A stretch of 27,814 nucleotides of DNA from an uncultured Prevotella sp. (GCA_934120735.1 CAKOVA010000028.1:1-27814), one strand, 5' to 3'. Counted from the stretch's first letter, positions 7,184-15,640 are shown. The notes: generated by a model from the sequence alone, not told the origin. Translations and numbers: made by a program.

Positions 7184-8169
7184 AAAGATATTTTACTTCC
7201 CTGCTATCATCTGTTTTTGTCATTGCTTGTTCGGCACAAACTATGAATGTCCATTTTAAGAATGGAACAAAAGTACAATTTACTTCAGAAATTGTTGATT
7301 ATGTGGATTTCACTGAAAAGCCAACTGCTCCAAAACCTACTGCTGGAGAATATGTTGACTTAGGGTTATCTGTTAAGTGGGCATCTTGTAATCTTGGTGC
7401 TACAAAACCTTCTGAAACAGGTGGGCTTTATGCTTGGGGCGAGACTTCCACGAAAAATGAATATGCTGAAGATAATTATGCTTACTACGACTCGTCAACA
7501 AGCACTTATACAGACATAGGACATGACATATCTGGTTCTCAGTATGACGCAGCAACGGTTCAATTGGGCAAAAATTGGAGAATTCCGTCTAAGGAAGAGT
7601 ATCGAGAATTATATTATAATTGCAAATGGGAATGGAGTTCTTTAGACGGTGTTTATGGATATACTGTAAAAGGTCCAAATGGCAATACTGTGTTTTTCCC
7701 TGTTAAATCACGTGGTCGTGGAGAATATTGGACATCAAATAGCACTTCAGATCGTGACCTATCTTATGCTCTACTTTTTTCTAAAGATGAAATAGGATAT
7801 CAAGGAACGCTTCAGGGTTGGAGTTGTAATTATGATCGTAAATATCATGGTTTAGCTATCCGTCCTGTTTACTCCTCATCCTCAAGTGATGGTATATCAA
7901 ATATTACAGAATACATATCTATTGCACGAACAGGCATATCAACATCAGTACAATCAAATGGAACTGTTTACAAGGTTACGTTTGAAATTAAAAACAATAG
8001 CACTGAAACGATTCACTTAAGTTCGTTGGGTGGCATAGATATTAATACAAACCTTGAAGGTGGAAAATCGTACTCAATAACATTGCAAAGTTCAACAGCC
8101 GCACTTCAGAACTATCAACAAACATTAATATTTACATATAACGGTAAATCATATTCAATTAAAGGATAA
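7180..8169 (+). CDS. FISUMP-like surface protein, probable lipoprotein
   Basis: Unrecognised 329-aa exported protein. Its signal peptide ends VFVIACSAQ, which allows lipidation of Cys17. It then has a short motif (NVHFKNGTKVQFTSEIVDYV) that parallels the front of the upstream protein. Residues about 57-231 look like the FISUMP/DUF1566 type: EYVDLGLSVKWASCNLGA, GGLYAWGET, NWRIPSKEEYRELYYNC, GEYWTSN and GLAIRPVY. The remaining 95 residues form a separate beta-rich domain (VTFEIKNNSTETIHLSS). Such proteins are surface or secreted in Bacteroidetes but have no proven common role. It ends the AT-rich operon and is followed by a strong terminator. Confidence 0.75.
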   Translation: MKRYFTSLLSSVFVIACSAQTMNVHFKNGTKVQFTSEIVDYVDFTEKPTAPKPTAGEYVDLGLSVKWASCNLGATKPSETGGLYAWGETSTKNEYAEDNYAYYDSSTSTYTDIGHDISGSQYDAATVQLGKNWRIPSKEEYRELYYNCKWEWSSLDGVYGYTVKGPNGNTVFFPVKSRGRGEYWTSNSTSDRDLSYALLFSKDEIGYQGTLQGWSCNYDRKYHGLAIRPVYSSSSSDGISNITEYISIARTGISTSVQSNGTVYKVTFEIKNNSTETIHLSSLGGIDINTNLEGGKSYSITLQSSTAALQNYQQTLIFTYNGKSYSIKG

Positions 8170-8186
8170 TATACCTAATTATTCAT

Positions 8187-8218
8187 CGACCTCAAAGCTA
8201 TCTGAGGTCGTTTTTTTT
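8187..8218 (+). terminator. Rho-independent terminator of the AT-rich operon
   Basis: Arms CGACCTCA (8187-8194) and TGAGGTCG (8203-8210) enclose an 8-nt loop and are followed by eight T. Confidence 0.9.
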
Positions 8219-8419
8219 GTACAATTTATTTTTAATCTGATTTCTAATGTAAGCATCCCTATGCTCACGAAATTCAATAACGGCTTCCCGAGTTAGAGGT
8301 AGTCAGATGTCATTGCCACACAAGATGTATCCATCACATTATCAGCCTTTAATACAATGTAAAGGTATAAAAACATCTGACACGAGCAAGAAGCCTTGGG
8401 CACTCAGATTACCAGACTG

Positions 8420-9457
8420 CTAAATGAGCCTCATGTCCAGCTTGTTACACGCCTCGCGCATGTCTTCGGGCCAAATGCTGGCCTGAATTTCACCGATATG
8501 GGCTTTCTGTAAAAGCACCATGCACAACCTACTTTGCCCAATACCGCCGCCAATACTCAATGGCAACTTGTCGTTGAGCAACTGCTGGTGGAAGTAAAGT
8601 TTCTGCCGCTCTTCCTGTCCCGAAAGCCTCAGCTGCCGCAGCAGACTTTCCTTGTCCACGCGAATTCCCATGGAAGAGAGTTCGATGGAACGCTCCAACA
8701 CGGGGTACCAGATGAGGATGTCGCCATTAAGTCCCGCCTGTCCGCCATCGGTCACGGTAGACCAATCGTCGTAGTCAGGAGCGCGCCCGTCGTGCTTCTC
8801 GCCGTTGCTGAGCGTACTTCCGATGCCGATGATGAACACCGCGCCATACTTTTCACAGATGGCATCCTCGCGCTCTTTGGGGGAAAGGTTGGGATATTGC
8901 CGCAACAGTTCCTCGCTATGGATAAAGTGAATTTGCTCGGGGAGGAAGGGTTTGAGCTGCGGGTAGGTCTCGCAAGTGAGGTATTCGGTGCGAAGCAGCG
9001 CAGCATAAATGCGCTCCACCACATTCTTGAGGAACGAGAGCGTGCGCTGTTCGGGGGTAATAACCGCCTCCCAGTCCCACTGATCGACGTACAACGAATG
9101 TAGGTTGTCCAGTTCCTCGTCGGCCCTGATGGCGTTCATGTCGGTGTAGATGCCATGGCCAGGCTGAATATCATACTCTGCCAGCGTCAGTCTTTTCCAC
9201 TTGGCCAACGAGTGAACCACCTCTGCCTCGGCGTCTCCGAGATCCTTGATGGGAAAACTTACCGGCCGCTCCACCCCATTGAGGTCGTCGTTGATGCCCA
9301 GTCCCTTGAGGACGAACAAAGGGGCAGTGACGCGCCGCAAGCGCAATTCGGTGGAAAGGTTCTGTTGAAAAAAATCTTTTATCTGTTTAATGCCCCGCTC
9401 TGTCTGCTTCATGTCCAATAAAGCATGATAGTGGGCCGGTTTTATCAATTTGCTCAT
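8420..9457 (-). CDS. asnA: Aspartate-ammonia ligase (asparagine synthetase A)
   Basis: AsnA makes asparagine from aspartate, ammonia and ATP (AMP-forming) in the cytoplasm. It has the class II aminoacyl-tRNA-synthetase fold. The 345-aa length is normal. Landmarks seen are APLFV, GVERPVSFPI, AEVVHSLAKWKR, GIYTDMNAIRADEELDNLHS, YVDQWDWE, GIGSTLSNGEKHDGRAPDYD, and the C-terminal SIGGGIGQSRLCMVLLQKAHIGE. The ATG at 9457 (MSKLIKPAHY) matches the family N-terminus; the longer frame would need a GTG at 9499. It is a single gene with its own well-formed promoter. No T-box or other RNA regulator was seen in the roughly 60-nt leader. Confidence 0.96.
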   Translation of the reverse strand: MSKLIKPAHYHALLDMKQTERGIKQIKDFFQQNLSTELRLRRVTAPLFVLKGLGINDDLNGVERPVSFPIKDLGDAEAEVVHSLAKWKRLTLAEYDIQPGHGIYTDMNAIRADEELDNLHSLYVDQWDWEAVITPEQRTLSFLKNVVERIYAALLRTEYLTCETYPQLKPFLPEQIHFIHSEELLRQYPNLSPKEREDAICEKYGAVFIIGIGSTLSNGEKHDGRAPDYDDWSTVTDGGQAGLNGDILIWYPVLERSIELSSMGIRVDKESLLRQLRLSGQEERQKLYFHQQLLNDKLPLSIGGGIGQSRLCMVLLQKAHIGEIQASIWPEDMREACNKLDMRLI

Positions 9458-9521
9458 CGTTGTATTTTCTAAAACATCATGTTTGGTTTGACACGCCACC
9501 TTTTGGTTGCTGACGTGTCTG

Positions 9522-9552
9522 CAAAGATAGACGTTATATCAATCATACGCAA
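9522..9552 (-). promoter_or_regulatory. asnA promoter
   Basis: On the minus strand, TTG (9550-9552) is followed after 20 nt by TATCTTTG (9522-9529). This is the Bacteroidetes -33/-7 pair at standard spacing. The inferred start is near 9516. Confidence 0.75.
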
Positions 9553-10398
9553 GTATTCAGGACAACAATAACACAAAAAGATACTATTTACGCATTTTTA
9601 ATGACCATTTGCACGAATCAAGCGGATGATGGTCACGATGGTTGTCGCTAATGAATTTTCTTGACATCCAACCTCTCTATATTTCGTTTATTTTCAACGA
9701 ACCAGTCACACGGTCGCAAATTCGCCCAAAATGAGCAAACAACACATCTCACTAACAATCAATAATTTACAGTTACATTACAGCACAACCTGCGTATTTT
9801 TCAAGTGTTTTTTAGTCAAAAGCATTGCTTTAAGGATGAAATATGCATGCTTTTAACCATCTAAAGCATGCAAATAGTCCACCAAAATGATGCTTTTAAG
9901 CACGAAAAGTGCTGCTTTCAGGGGTTAAATTTGATTTTCTCTTACCCTATTTTCACTTATTTGCTGTCTGCTTGCCTATTGATTTTTTCTAGATTGAACA
10001 TTTACAAGTGCCGTTTTTAAGGCGATTTTTGGTAAAAAAAGTCAACATTTTGTGGTACCTCCCTCTTATTGATATCTATTTGATTCCGTTCCGCCAACTG
10101 CTAATATTCAGGGTACAGGAGTGCCGTGCCAACACAAAAAATGATGGCGTTCTTGCCCACCACAAGCCCCATGTAGCTTGATGAAGATTGAAAGGCAGCA
10201 CGTTTCCTTAGCATTCCTACAGCACGAAACCCTCTTCACCAATCTTTTAGATAGCCTCACAGTGAGCTTCAGAACACAAGTATCCCTGCCTGTAAGTGTA
10301 ATACATCGTTGTACGATAAAACGATTGTAAAATATGACAGAAAGATTTCTCGTGCCACATTAACAACAAAACGGAAAAAAGAAAAATAAGAAAGCATG
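9553..10398. other. Noncoding stretch between asnA and tRNA-Arg
   Basis: No convincing gene. It contains the GCATGC/AAAGCA repeat cluster at 9816-9920. Two short frames are seen: 10181-10330 (+, 49 codons) and 10101-10172 (-, 23 codons). Neither has a recognisable domain or promoter. The rest is AT-rich with no structure I can name. Confidence 0.5.
9840..9913. repeat. GCATGC / AAAGCA inverted-repeat cluster
   Basis: GCATGCTTT (9845-9853) pairs with AAAGCATGC (9863-9871) around a 9-nt loop, and AGCAC (9899-9903) pairs with GTGCT (9909-9913). The 16-nt word AATATGCATGCTTTTA (9840-9855) recurs as its exact reverse complement at 24504-24519. Confidence 0.6.
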
Positions 10399-10431
10399 TT
10401 TTGTCGGTATCAACTTTTTTATTTATATTTG
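10399..10431 (+). promoter_or_regulatory. Promoter of tRNA-Arg (and probably pepT)
   Basis: TTTTG (10399-10403), 20-nt spacer, TATATTTG (10424-10431): a full match to the Bacteroidetes -33/-7 consensus. The inferred start at about 10438 lies just before the tRNA at 10444. Confidence 0.8.
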
Positions 10432-10443
10432 CACACACATTAT

Positions 10444-10517
10444 GGCTCCGTAGTTCAGCTGAATAGAATGCAGGATTCCGGTTCCTGAGATCGCGGGTTT
10501 GAATCCCGCCGGAGTCA
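10444..10517 (+). tRNA. tRNA-Arg (anticodon CCG)
   Basis: A 74-nt cloverleaf. The acceptor stem is GGCTCCG with CGGAGTC (one G-T pair). The anticodon stem CAGGA/TCCTG encloses TTCCGGT, giving anticodon CCG for Arg codon CGG. The T arm GCGGG...CCCGC encloses TTTGAAT. Discriminator base is A. The 3' CCA is not encoded (CCC follows). pepT begins 37 nt downstream with no promoter seen between them. Confidence 0.95.
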
Positions 10518-10554
10518 CCCTTACTAGTGAAATCACACTTAATTCTAAAAACAC

Positions 10555-11778
10555 ATGGACATTACAGAGAGATTTATCAACTATACCAAGTTTGATACCC
10601 AGTCGTCCGAAGACTCACAGACAGTCCCCAGTACATCAAAACAACTCGTTTTCGCTAAGTACCTAAAAGAGGAGTTGGAACGTGAAGGATTTTCGGATGT
10701 AGAGATGGATGAAAAAGGCTACATCTATGCCACGCTGAAGGCAAACACCAAAAAAGACATACCCACCATCGGCTTCATCTCACATTATGACACCAGTCCC
10801 GATGCCAGCGGAGCTGACATCAAGGCACGCATTGTGAACAATTATGACGGCGGCGACATCGTCCTGTCAGAAGGAATCGTGTCTTCTCCAGAGAAATTTC
10901 CTGAACTAAAGGCGCATGTCGGCGAGGATCTTATCGTGACAGATGGGCACACCTTGCTGGGTGCTGACGACAAAGCAGGCATCGCAGAGATTGTAGATGC
11001 CATGTGCTACCTGCGCGATCACGATAAAATTGAGCATGGTGACATTCGTATGGGGTTCAATCCTGATGAGGAAATAGGACTTGGCGCGCACCATTTTGAC
11101 GTGGAAAAGTTCGGATGCAGCTGGGCTTACACCATGGATGGAGGTGACATTGGCGACCTGGAGTACGAGAACTTCAACGCTGCCAGTGCCAAAATCACCA
11201 TCAAAGGGGTGAGCGTTCATACAGGATATGCAAAGGACAAGATGATCAATGCCAATCGGTTGGCATGCGAATTCAACGCCATGATTCCCGACACGGACAT
11301 CCCAGAGAACACCGAGGGCTATCAAGGATTCTATCATCTGCTGGGCATGGAGACCCGAACGGAAGAGGCTAAGATGAGTTATCTCATCCGAGATCACGAC
11401 CGTGAGAAGTTTGAAGACCGCAAGGACTTTATGGAAGACTGCGCACGAAAGATGAACGAAAAGTATGGTGAGGGTACGGTTGAGATCGTCATTAAGGATC
11501 AGTACTACAACATGAAGGAGAAAATTGAACCGAACATGCACGTCATCGACATCGTTTTGCAAGCCATGCAAGAAACCGGTGTGGCCCCGAAAGTGGAGCC
11601 TATCCGTGGCGGAACCGATGGCGCACAGCTCAGTTTCAAGGGCTTACCCTGCCCAAACATCTTCGCAGGTGGTGTCAACTTCCACGGTCCTTATGAGTTT
11701 GTTTCTATTCAGGTCATGAAAAAGGCGGTCGAAGTTATTGTGAAGATTTGCGAAATTACGGCCCAATACAACGACTAA
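10555..11778 (+). CDS. pepT: Peptidase T (tripeptide aminopeptidase)
   Basis: Cytoplasmic dizinc aminopeptidase of the M20B family that releases the N-terminal residue of tripeptides. The 407-aa length is typical. Metal-site motifs are all present: SHYDTS (His78, Asp80), [12 protein letters not shown] (Asp138/139), NPDEEIGLG (Glu172/173) and TMDGGDIG (Asp195), with the dimerisation-domain motif [14 protein letters not shown] and the late His motif [11 protein letters not shown]. The start ATG at 10555 gives the family N-terminus ([15 protein letters not shown]). It appears to share the promoter of the tRNA-Arg just upstream and ends at a strong hairpin terminator. Confidence 0.96.
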   Translation: MDITERFINYTKFDTQSSEDSQTVPSTSKQLVFAKYLKEELEREGFSDVEMDEKGYIYATLKANTKKDIPTIGFISHYDTSPDASGADIKARIVNNYDGGDIVLSEGIVSSPEKFPELKAHVGEDLIVTDGHTLLGADDKAGIAEIVDAMCYLRDHDKIEHGDIRMGFNPDEEIGLGAHHFDVEKFGCSWAYTMDGGDIGDLEYENFNAASAKITIKGVSVHTGYAKDKMINANRLACEFNAMIPDTDIPENTEGYQGFYHLLGMETRTEEAKMSYLIRDHDREKFEDRKDFMEDCARKMNEKYGEGTVEIVIKDQYYNMKEKIEPNMHVIDIVLQAMQETGVAPKVEPIRGGTDGAQLSFKGLPCPNIFAGGVNFHGPYEFVSIQVMKKAVEVIVKICEITAQYND

Positions 11779-11854
11779 CGCATTTCGTTTTGGCTGCAAT
11801 CCAGCTTGATATATAAAACGATTCTATTGAAAGAAAGATAAAAACAATGTGACA

Positions 11855-11903
11855 AAAAGCGGTCTATAACACCTATCGTGTGCTATAGACCGCTTTTATT
11901 TTT
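11855..11903. terminator. Terminator between pepT and trxB
   Basis: Arms 11855-11868 and 11884-11897 are perfect 14-nt inverted repeats (AAAAGCGGTCTATA and complement). The loop has a minor inner stem, and a T-rich tail follows (ATTTTTCC). The A-rich left side would let it act on the convergent trxB transcript too. Confidence 0.88.
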
Positions 11904-12006
11904 CCATTTTGTCAATGCTGCCGTCATGTTTGAACGTACAAAATTACGTTTCTGCGGCATACTGAAAGTAAGGTTTTATACTCTTAAATCCAGCGCAAGT
12001 CTAAGA

Positions 12007-12957
12007 TTATTTGTTGATTTCAGTAAGGTATCGCTCTGCCTCAAGGGCAGCCTGACAGCCTGTTCCCGCAGCTACGACAGCCTGACGATACACGGGATCA
12101 GCCACATCACCAGCCGCATACACACCGGGAATCTTGGTCTTGGGCGTGCCAGGGATGGTCTTGATGTAACCTGCTTGATTGGTTTCAAGGAAGTCTTTGA
12201 ACACAGACGAGTTGGGAGTGTGCCCAATAGCTAAGAAGAAACCGTCGATGGGCAGGTCGTAATGCTCCTCGTTTTCCTCGCCCAGATGCTTAACCAGGTG
12301 TACGCCCTCAACGCCATTCTCGCCATAGAGCCCTGTGGCGTTGTGCTTATAGAGTATCTCTATCTTCGCGTTCTCTTCCACACGTTGTTGCATCACATCA
12401 GAGGCACGCAGATAATCTTTGCGCACAATCATGTACACCTTACTGCAAAGGCCAGCCAAATAGGTAGCTTCTTCGCAAGCAGTGTCACCGCCACCCACGA
12501 CAGCCACCACCTTGCCGCGATAGAAAAATCCGTCACAAGTGGCACAGGCACTCACACCTTGCCCCTTATATTTCTCCTCATCGTCCAAGCCAAGATACTT
12601 GGCAGATGCTCCTGTGGCAACAATCACAGTCTCTGCCTGAAGCTCATCGCCACTGTCGGTGACCAGCTTGTAAGGCGCTTTAGTCAAGTCAGCCTTGACA
12701 ATCTCACCGTCTCGGATGTCGGTTCCGTAGCGTTCGGCCTGCTGACGCAAATCCATCATCAATTGATTGCCGTCGACACCCTCGGGATATCCGGGAAAAT
12801 TCTCCACCTCAGTGGTTTGAGTGAGCTGGCCGCCTGTCTGCAATCCGCAATAAAGAACGGGGTTGAGATTGGCGCGAGCCGCATAGATGGCAGCCGTATA
12901 GCCTGCCGGTCCGCTACCAACAATGAGGCAACGGGTATATTGTTTTTGTTGTTCCAT
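12007..12957 (-). CDS. trxB: Thioredoxin-disulfide reductase
   Basis: FAD- and NADPH-dependent reductase that keeps cytoplasmic thioredoxin reduced. The start was set at ATG 12957 (MEQQKQYTRC, 316 aa); ATG 12960 is equally possible, and the longer frame through a non-conserved hydrophobic leader is rejected. Motifs: FAD-binding GSGPAG (14-19), TGGQLT (41-46), VATGAS (114-119), redox CATC (138-141), NADPH-binding GGGDTA (155-160), and late FAD motif YAAGDV near residue 285. gpx lies upstream on the same strand, separated by a hairpin, so the two antioxidant genes are neighbours but may be transcribed separately. No clear TAnnTTTG promoter was found before trxB. Confidence 0.96.
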   Translation of the reverse strand: MEQQKQYTRCLIVGSGPAGYTAAIYAARANLNPVLYCGLQTGGQLTQTTEVENFPGYPEGVDGNQLMMDLRQQAERYGTDIRDGEIVKADLTKAPYKLVTDSGDELQAETVIVATGASAKYLGLDDEEKYKGQGVSACATCDGFFYRGKVVAVVGGGDTACEEATYLAGLCSKVYMIVRKDYLRASDVMQQRVEENAKIEILYKHNATGLYGENGVEGVHLVKHLGEENEEHYDLPIDGFFLAIGHTPNSSVFKDFLETNQAGYIKTIPGTPKTKIPGVYAAGDVADPVYRQAVVAAGTGCQAALEAERYLTEINK

Positions 12958-13017
12958 CATGTAAGATATGAAATAAGCGTCGTGAACGCTGTAACGAAAA
13001 TTGGGAAAGATGAAACG

Positions 13018-13063
13018 AAAAAGGTGAAACACACATACGGATGCATGTGGATTTCACCTTTTT
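13018..13063 (-). terminator. Hairpin terminator after gpx
   Basis: The 12-nt arms 13018-13029 and 13052-13063 are perfect inverted repeats (AAAAAGGTGAAA and complement), with an inner CACAT/ATGTG stem. It begins 9 nt beyond the gpx stop. In the gpx direction the stem ends in a T run. Its words (GGTGAAA, GATGAAA) also occur in the hairpin region at 937-1013. Confidence 0.7.
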
Positions 13064-13072
13064 CATCTTTCA

Positions 13073-13621
13073 TTATAACAGTTCCTCGATTTGCTGAGCG
13101 ACATGCTCTAACTTCTCTGTGGGTTCGAAGCGTGCGACAACCTGTCCCTGTTTGTTGATAAGGAACTTGGTGAAATTCCATTTAATGTCGGGCTTCTGCT
13201 CGTAATCGGGATCTTCTTTTGACAGGATGTCAACGAGGATCGGAGCGATGGGGTGACTCATATCCCAGCCTGCAAAGCCTTTCTGTTCTTTGAGGAACTT
13301 GTAAAGTGGGTCGGCATCGTCACCGTTTACTTTAATTTTCTTGAAGCGTGGGAATTCGGTACCGTATGTCAGTTTGCAGAACTCGTGGATGCTCTCGTCC
13401 GTTCCTGGTGCCTGCTGTCCAAATTGGTTGCAAGGGAAATCAAGAATCTCGAAACCTTTTGCATGGTATTTCTCGTAGAGCTTCTCCAGCTCTTCGTATT
13501 GAGGAGTGAAACCACATTTTGTCGCTGTGTTGACAATCAACAGTACTTCGTTGGCATACTCCTTGAGAGATACATCGTTACCTTTTCTGTCTTTTACTGA
13601 AAAATCATAAATTGTTTTCAT
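13073..13621 (-). CDS. Glutathione peroxidase family protein (Cys type)
   Basis: Thiol peroxidase of the GPx family that reduces hydrogen or lipid peroxides; in bacteria it usually takes electrons from thioredoxin. The chosen start at 13621 (MKTIYDFSVKDRKG) gives 182 aa, the family's normal size; upstream in-frame codons have no conserved sequence. The peroxidatic Cys36 is in NTATKCGFTPQY (selenocysteine in animal enzymes). The catalytic tetrad partners lie in FPCNQFGQQ (Gln66) and KWNFTKFLI (Trp/Asn). A second Cys (Cys64) is in FPCNQ. Thioredoxin reductase is the next gene downstream, consistent with thioredoxin dependence. Confidence 0.94.
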   Translation of the reverse strand: MKTIYDFSVKDRKGNDVSLKEYANEVLLIVNTATKCGFTPQYEELEKLYEKYHAKGFEILDFPCNQFGQQAPGTDESIHEFCKLTYGTEFPRFKKIKVNGDDADPLYKFLKEQKGFAGWDMSHPIAPILVDILSKEDPDYEQKPDIKWNFTKFLINKQGQVVARFEPTEKLEHVAQQIEELL

Positions 13622-13721
13622 TTTCTTCTGTTTATTATAAATGAATATGTTACAATGTCGTAGTTGTATTGATGGCGAGAACGACTCTATCTCCATTGAC
13701 ATCTCAACCATCTTGCTCTCG

Positions 13722-13729
13722 CAAAGATA
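13722..13729 (-). promoter_or_regulatory. -7 box upstream of gpx
   Basis: The minus strand reads TATCTTTG (TAnnTTTG), giving a leader of about 95 nt before the gpx start at 13621. No good -33 box is seen. Confidence 0.5.
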
Positions 13730-13870
13730 GCGAATAAAATCGACATTCCGACGGTACGGAATGCGAATAAATATTAATTTATAACCCAAAAGAAGGAAAA
13801 CGTCTAATCGGAAACGGCAAGAGGTGCATCATGAAACCATTTCGACTCACGCATCCGCACTGTTCATGGG

Positions 13871-14521
13871 TCAACTTAAATTCATCAGCACCAGGCGCTC
13901 GACATACTTACATAGGATATCAATGCCCTTGAGATTCTCCCCTCCTTGCGGGATAATCACGTCAGCAAAACGCTTGGTGGGCTCGATGAACTGCTCGTGC
14001 ATGGGCTTCAGCACGTCCAAGTATCGCTGAACCACCATGTTGACATCCCGCCCCCGTTCGATGGTATCGCGCTGAATGTTGCGGATGAGCCGCTCGTCTG
14101 GATCGCAATCAACGAACACCTTCAGATCCATCATCTCGCGCAGCCGCTTGTTGAGCAGCGTCATGATGCCCTCGATGATAATCACCGGCCGGGGTTCCAC
14201 ATGGATGGTTTCGGGCAGGCGGTTGCACTTTAAATAAGAATAGGTGGGCTGCTCGATGGCTTCACCCTCGCGCAATTCGTTCACTTGCTTGATGAGCAGT
14301 TTCCAATCAAAGGCATCGGGATGGTCAAAGTTGATGGCGTGGCGCTCCTCCTCGGTCATTTCTGAGGTGTCGTTGTAATACGAGTCGAGCGGCACCACGG
14401 CCACATGATTAGGTGGCAGGGCCTCAACAATCTTTCTAACCACCGTGGTCTTTCCTGATCCAGTGCCGCCTGCAATGCCAATGACGGTCACTTCATGATT
14501 TCGTTCTTTATCTGTCATCAT
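13871..14521 (-). CDS. udk: Uridine kinase
   Basis: Phosphorylates uridine and cytidine in pyrimidine salvage (cytoplasm). The 216-aa protein has a Walker A loop GGTGSGKTT (18-26), the PLDSYYND substrate loop (about 44-51), NFDHPDAFDW (about 64-73), EGIMTL (about 115-120), and the RIRNIQRDTIERGRD-like lid region (RLIRNIQRDTIERGRD). The start at 14521 is followed by a second Met; either may be used. It begins 11 nt after the stop of the upstream glycosylase-like gene on the same strand, so the two form an operon. Confidence 0.95.
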   Translation of the reverse strand: MMTDKERNHEVTVIGIAGGTGSGKTTVVRKIVEALPPNHVAVVPLDSYYNDTSEMTEEERHAINFDHPDAFDWKLLIKQVNELREGEAIEQPTYSYLKCNRLPETIHVEPRPVIIIEGIMTLLNKRLREMMDLKVFVDCDPDERLIRNIQRDTIERGRDVNMVVQRYLDVLKPMHEQFIEPTKRFADVIIPQGGENLKGIDILCKYVERLVLMNLS

Positions 14522-14532
14522 ATTTGTTTGTT

Positions 14533-15123
14533 TTATTCAGTCTTTTTAGGGGGCAGTCCCAGCACGTCTTCGAACATCACCCGATAGCTTTCTGCCTTCC
14601 TCTCCAGCTTCATGGGATAGGCTCTCGAAGAGCTGGGCATGCGATATAACCGCATCGGTCGACCGTCGAAGCTGAACGTGACGTACTGCCCCATCGCAGG
14701 CGCAGTAACGCCAAAATGGCTGGTGAAGATGGCCGTAGCCTTCTGACCGGCCGTGAGTACGGCTGTACAATGTGGCAAAGCCCGCAGCAACCCATCGAGA
14801 TCGGCCGGCTCGATGATTTCCAAATCCTTGTCAGATGCGGTGTTTTTGGTTCGGTGTACACGCAGGGCAGTATCGAAGAGAGCCACGCCTTTTTCTTCGA
14901 GAAAGGCTTTCAGCGCTTCCAAATGGAACGTTTTTTCCTGCTGATTCACGAAATGTTGTTTATCACCGAAAAACAAATAGCCGAAGATGCGCCACATGTC
15001 ATTCTGGAAGTTGGGGTAATAGAACGGCATGCACCACCGCTTGGGGGCCGGCGGAAACGTGCCCAACATCAGCAAAGTGGCATTCTTGGGCAAGAATGGT
15101 TCAAAGGGATGAGTTTCTATCAT
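14533..15123 (-). CDS. Uracil-DNA glycosylase superfamily protein (Mug/HDG-like)
   Basis: Probable DNA base-excision enzyme of the uracil-DNA glycosylase fold. The 196-aa protein shows a motif-1-like segment LMLGTFPPAPKRW (about 17-29), followed by PFYYPNFQNDMWRIFGYLF, which resembles the Mug and hypoxanthine-glycosylase families in which a GxxPG-like loop precedes a (N/R)xxWR motif. A late loop MPSSSRAYPM resembles motif 2 (PSxSxA). Base specificity (uracil, hypoxanthine or other) cannot be read. It leads an operon with udk. Upstream lies the repeat-rich noncoding island, in which no clear promoter was found. Confidence 0.7.
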   Translation of the reverse strand: MIETHPFEPFLPKNATLLMLGTFPPAPKRWCMPFYYPNFQNDMWRIFGYLFFGDKQHFVNQQEKTFHLEALKAFLEEKGVALFDTALRVHRTKNTASDKDLEIIEPADLDGLLRALPHCTAVLTAGQKATAIFTSHFGVTAPAMGQYVTFSFDGRPMRLYRMPSSSRAYPMKLERKAESYRVMFEDVLGLPPKKTE

Positions 15124-15150
15124 TGTGGGTAGTGCAGCCTATCTCCCCTG

Positions 15151-15322
15151 AAAGCCTCCCCCAACCCCTCCAAAGGAGGGGAGAAACAAGAAGGGAGAGA
15201 GGAGTAGATGGTTGTGCATGTATGAGTTGACAGGTTTAAAAGTTCAAAAGTTGACGAGTTCACAAGTTGACAAGTTCACAAGTTTATATGTTTACGAGTT
15301 TGAAATTTACATGTTTACGAGT
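15151..15322. repeat. Repeat unit copy 1: CCCCTCC palindrome, spacer, octamer array
   Basis: A C-rich palindrome (CCCCTCC 15165-15171, GGAGGGG 15175-15181) is followed by GAGTAGATGGTTGTGC...GAGTTGACA. Then come octamers of type TT(G/C/T)AC(A/G)AG, in near-perfect 8-nt register from 15243 to about 15321. The same order recurs at 15523-15615. I see no coding potential. Confidence 0.7.
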
Positions 15323-15404
15323 TAATTGCTCTTATCTTCCCTCGCCAGCGGATAATTCCTATTAGATTTCCCATGTGGAAGCTCACAAAATCATCCATCA
15401 TTCT

Positions 15405-15485
15405 AAACTCATTGACTTTGGGGTGCAAACTCATTGAGATTGGAGGGCAAACTCAATGAGATTGGAGGGGAAAGTCATTGAGATT
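15405..15485. repeat. 22-bp tandem repeat, 3.7 copies
   Basis: Units at 15405-15426, 15427-15448, 15449-15470 and a partial at 15471-15485 share AAACTCATTGAGATTGGAGG with few substitutions. Period 22 is constant. Confidence 0.85.
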
Positions 15486-15615
15486 AAAGCCTCTCCCCCG
15501 ACCCCTCCCCAAAAAAAGACGAAAAGCCTCTCCCCCAACCCCTCCCCAAAAGGGAGGGGAGTAGATAGTTGTACTTGTATAAGTTGACGAGTTCACGAGT
15601 TTACAAGTTCACAAG
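15486..15615. repeat. Repeat unit copies 2 (full) and 3 (half)
   Basis: A half copy of the C-rich element (GCCTCTCCCCCGACCCCTCC, from 15489) lacks its G-rich arm. A full copy starts at 15523: CCCCTCCC (15539-15546) pairs with GGGAGGGG (15552-15559), then GAGTAGATAGTTGTAC. Four octamers follow at 15584-15615. The full copy matches copy 1 at 15151 in order and sequence. Confidence 0.7.
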
Positions 15616-15640
15616 TTGATACCTCAGCCAATCAAAAAGT

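Noticed and set aside
8302..8381. 9-nt inverted repeat GTCAGATGT / ACATCTGAC downstream of asnA
   Set aside because: The arms are 62 nt apart with no T run in place; not a convincing terminator or element end.
10101..10172. 23-codon hydrophobic ORF (-) in the same gap
   Set aside because: Too short and unsupported by any promoter or family.
10181..10330. 49-codon ORF (+) in the asnA-tRNA gap
   Set aside because: No promoter, ribosome site, domain or signal; could be chance. Conservation data would be needed.
12958..13032. N-terminal extension of trxB
   Set aside because: The extra residues are not family-like and run through the intergenic hairpin region; MEQQ at 12957 (or the Met at 12960) fits the family.
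12262..13158. 298-codon open frame on the plus strand opposite trxB and gpx
   Set aside because: It is the antisense shadow of trxB, has no start context, domain or promoter, and spans two unrelated genes.
15243..15615. Possible CRISPR array
   Set aside because: Repeats of 7, 8 and 22 bp are contiguous, with no unique spacers and no cas genes nearby.
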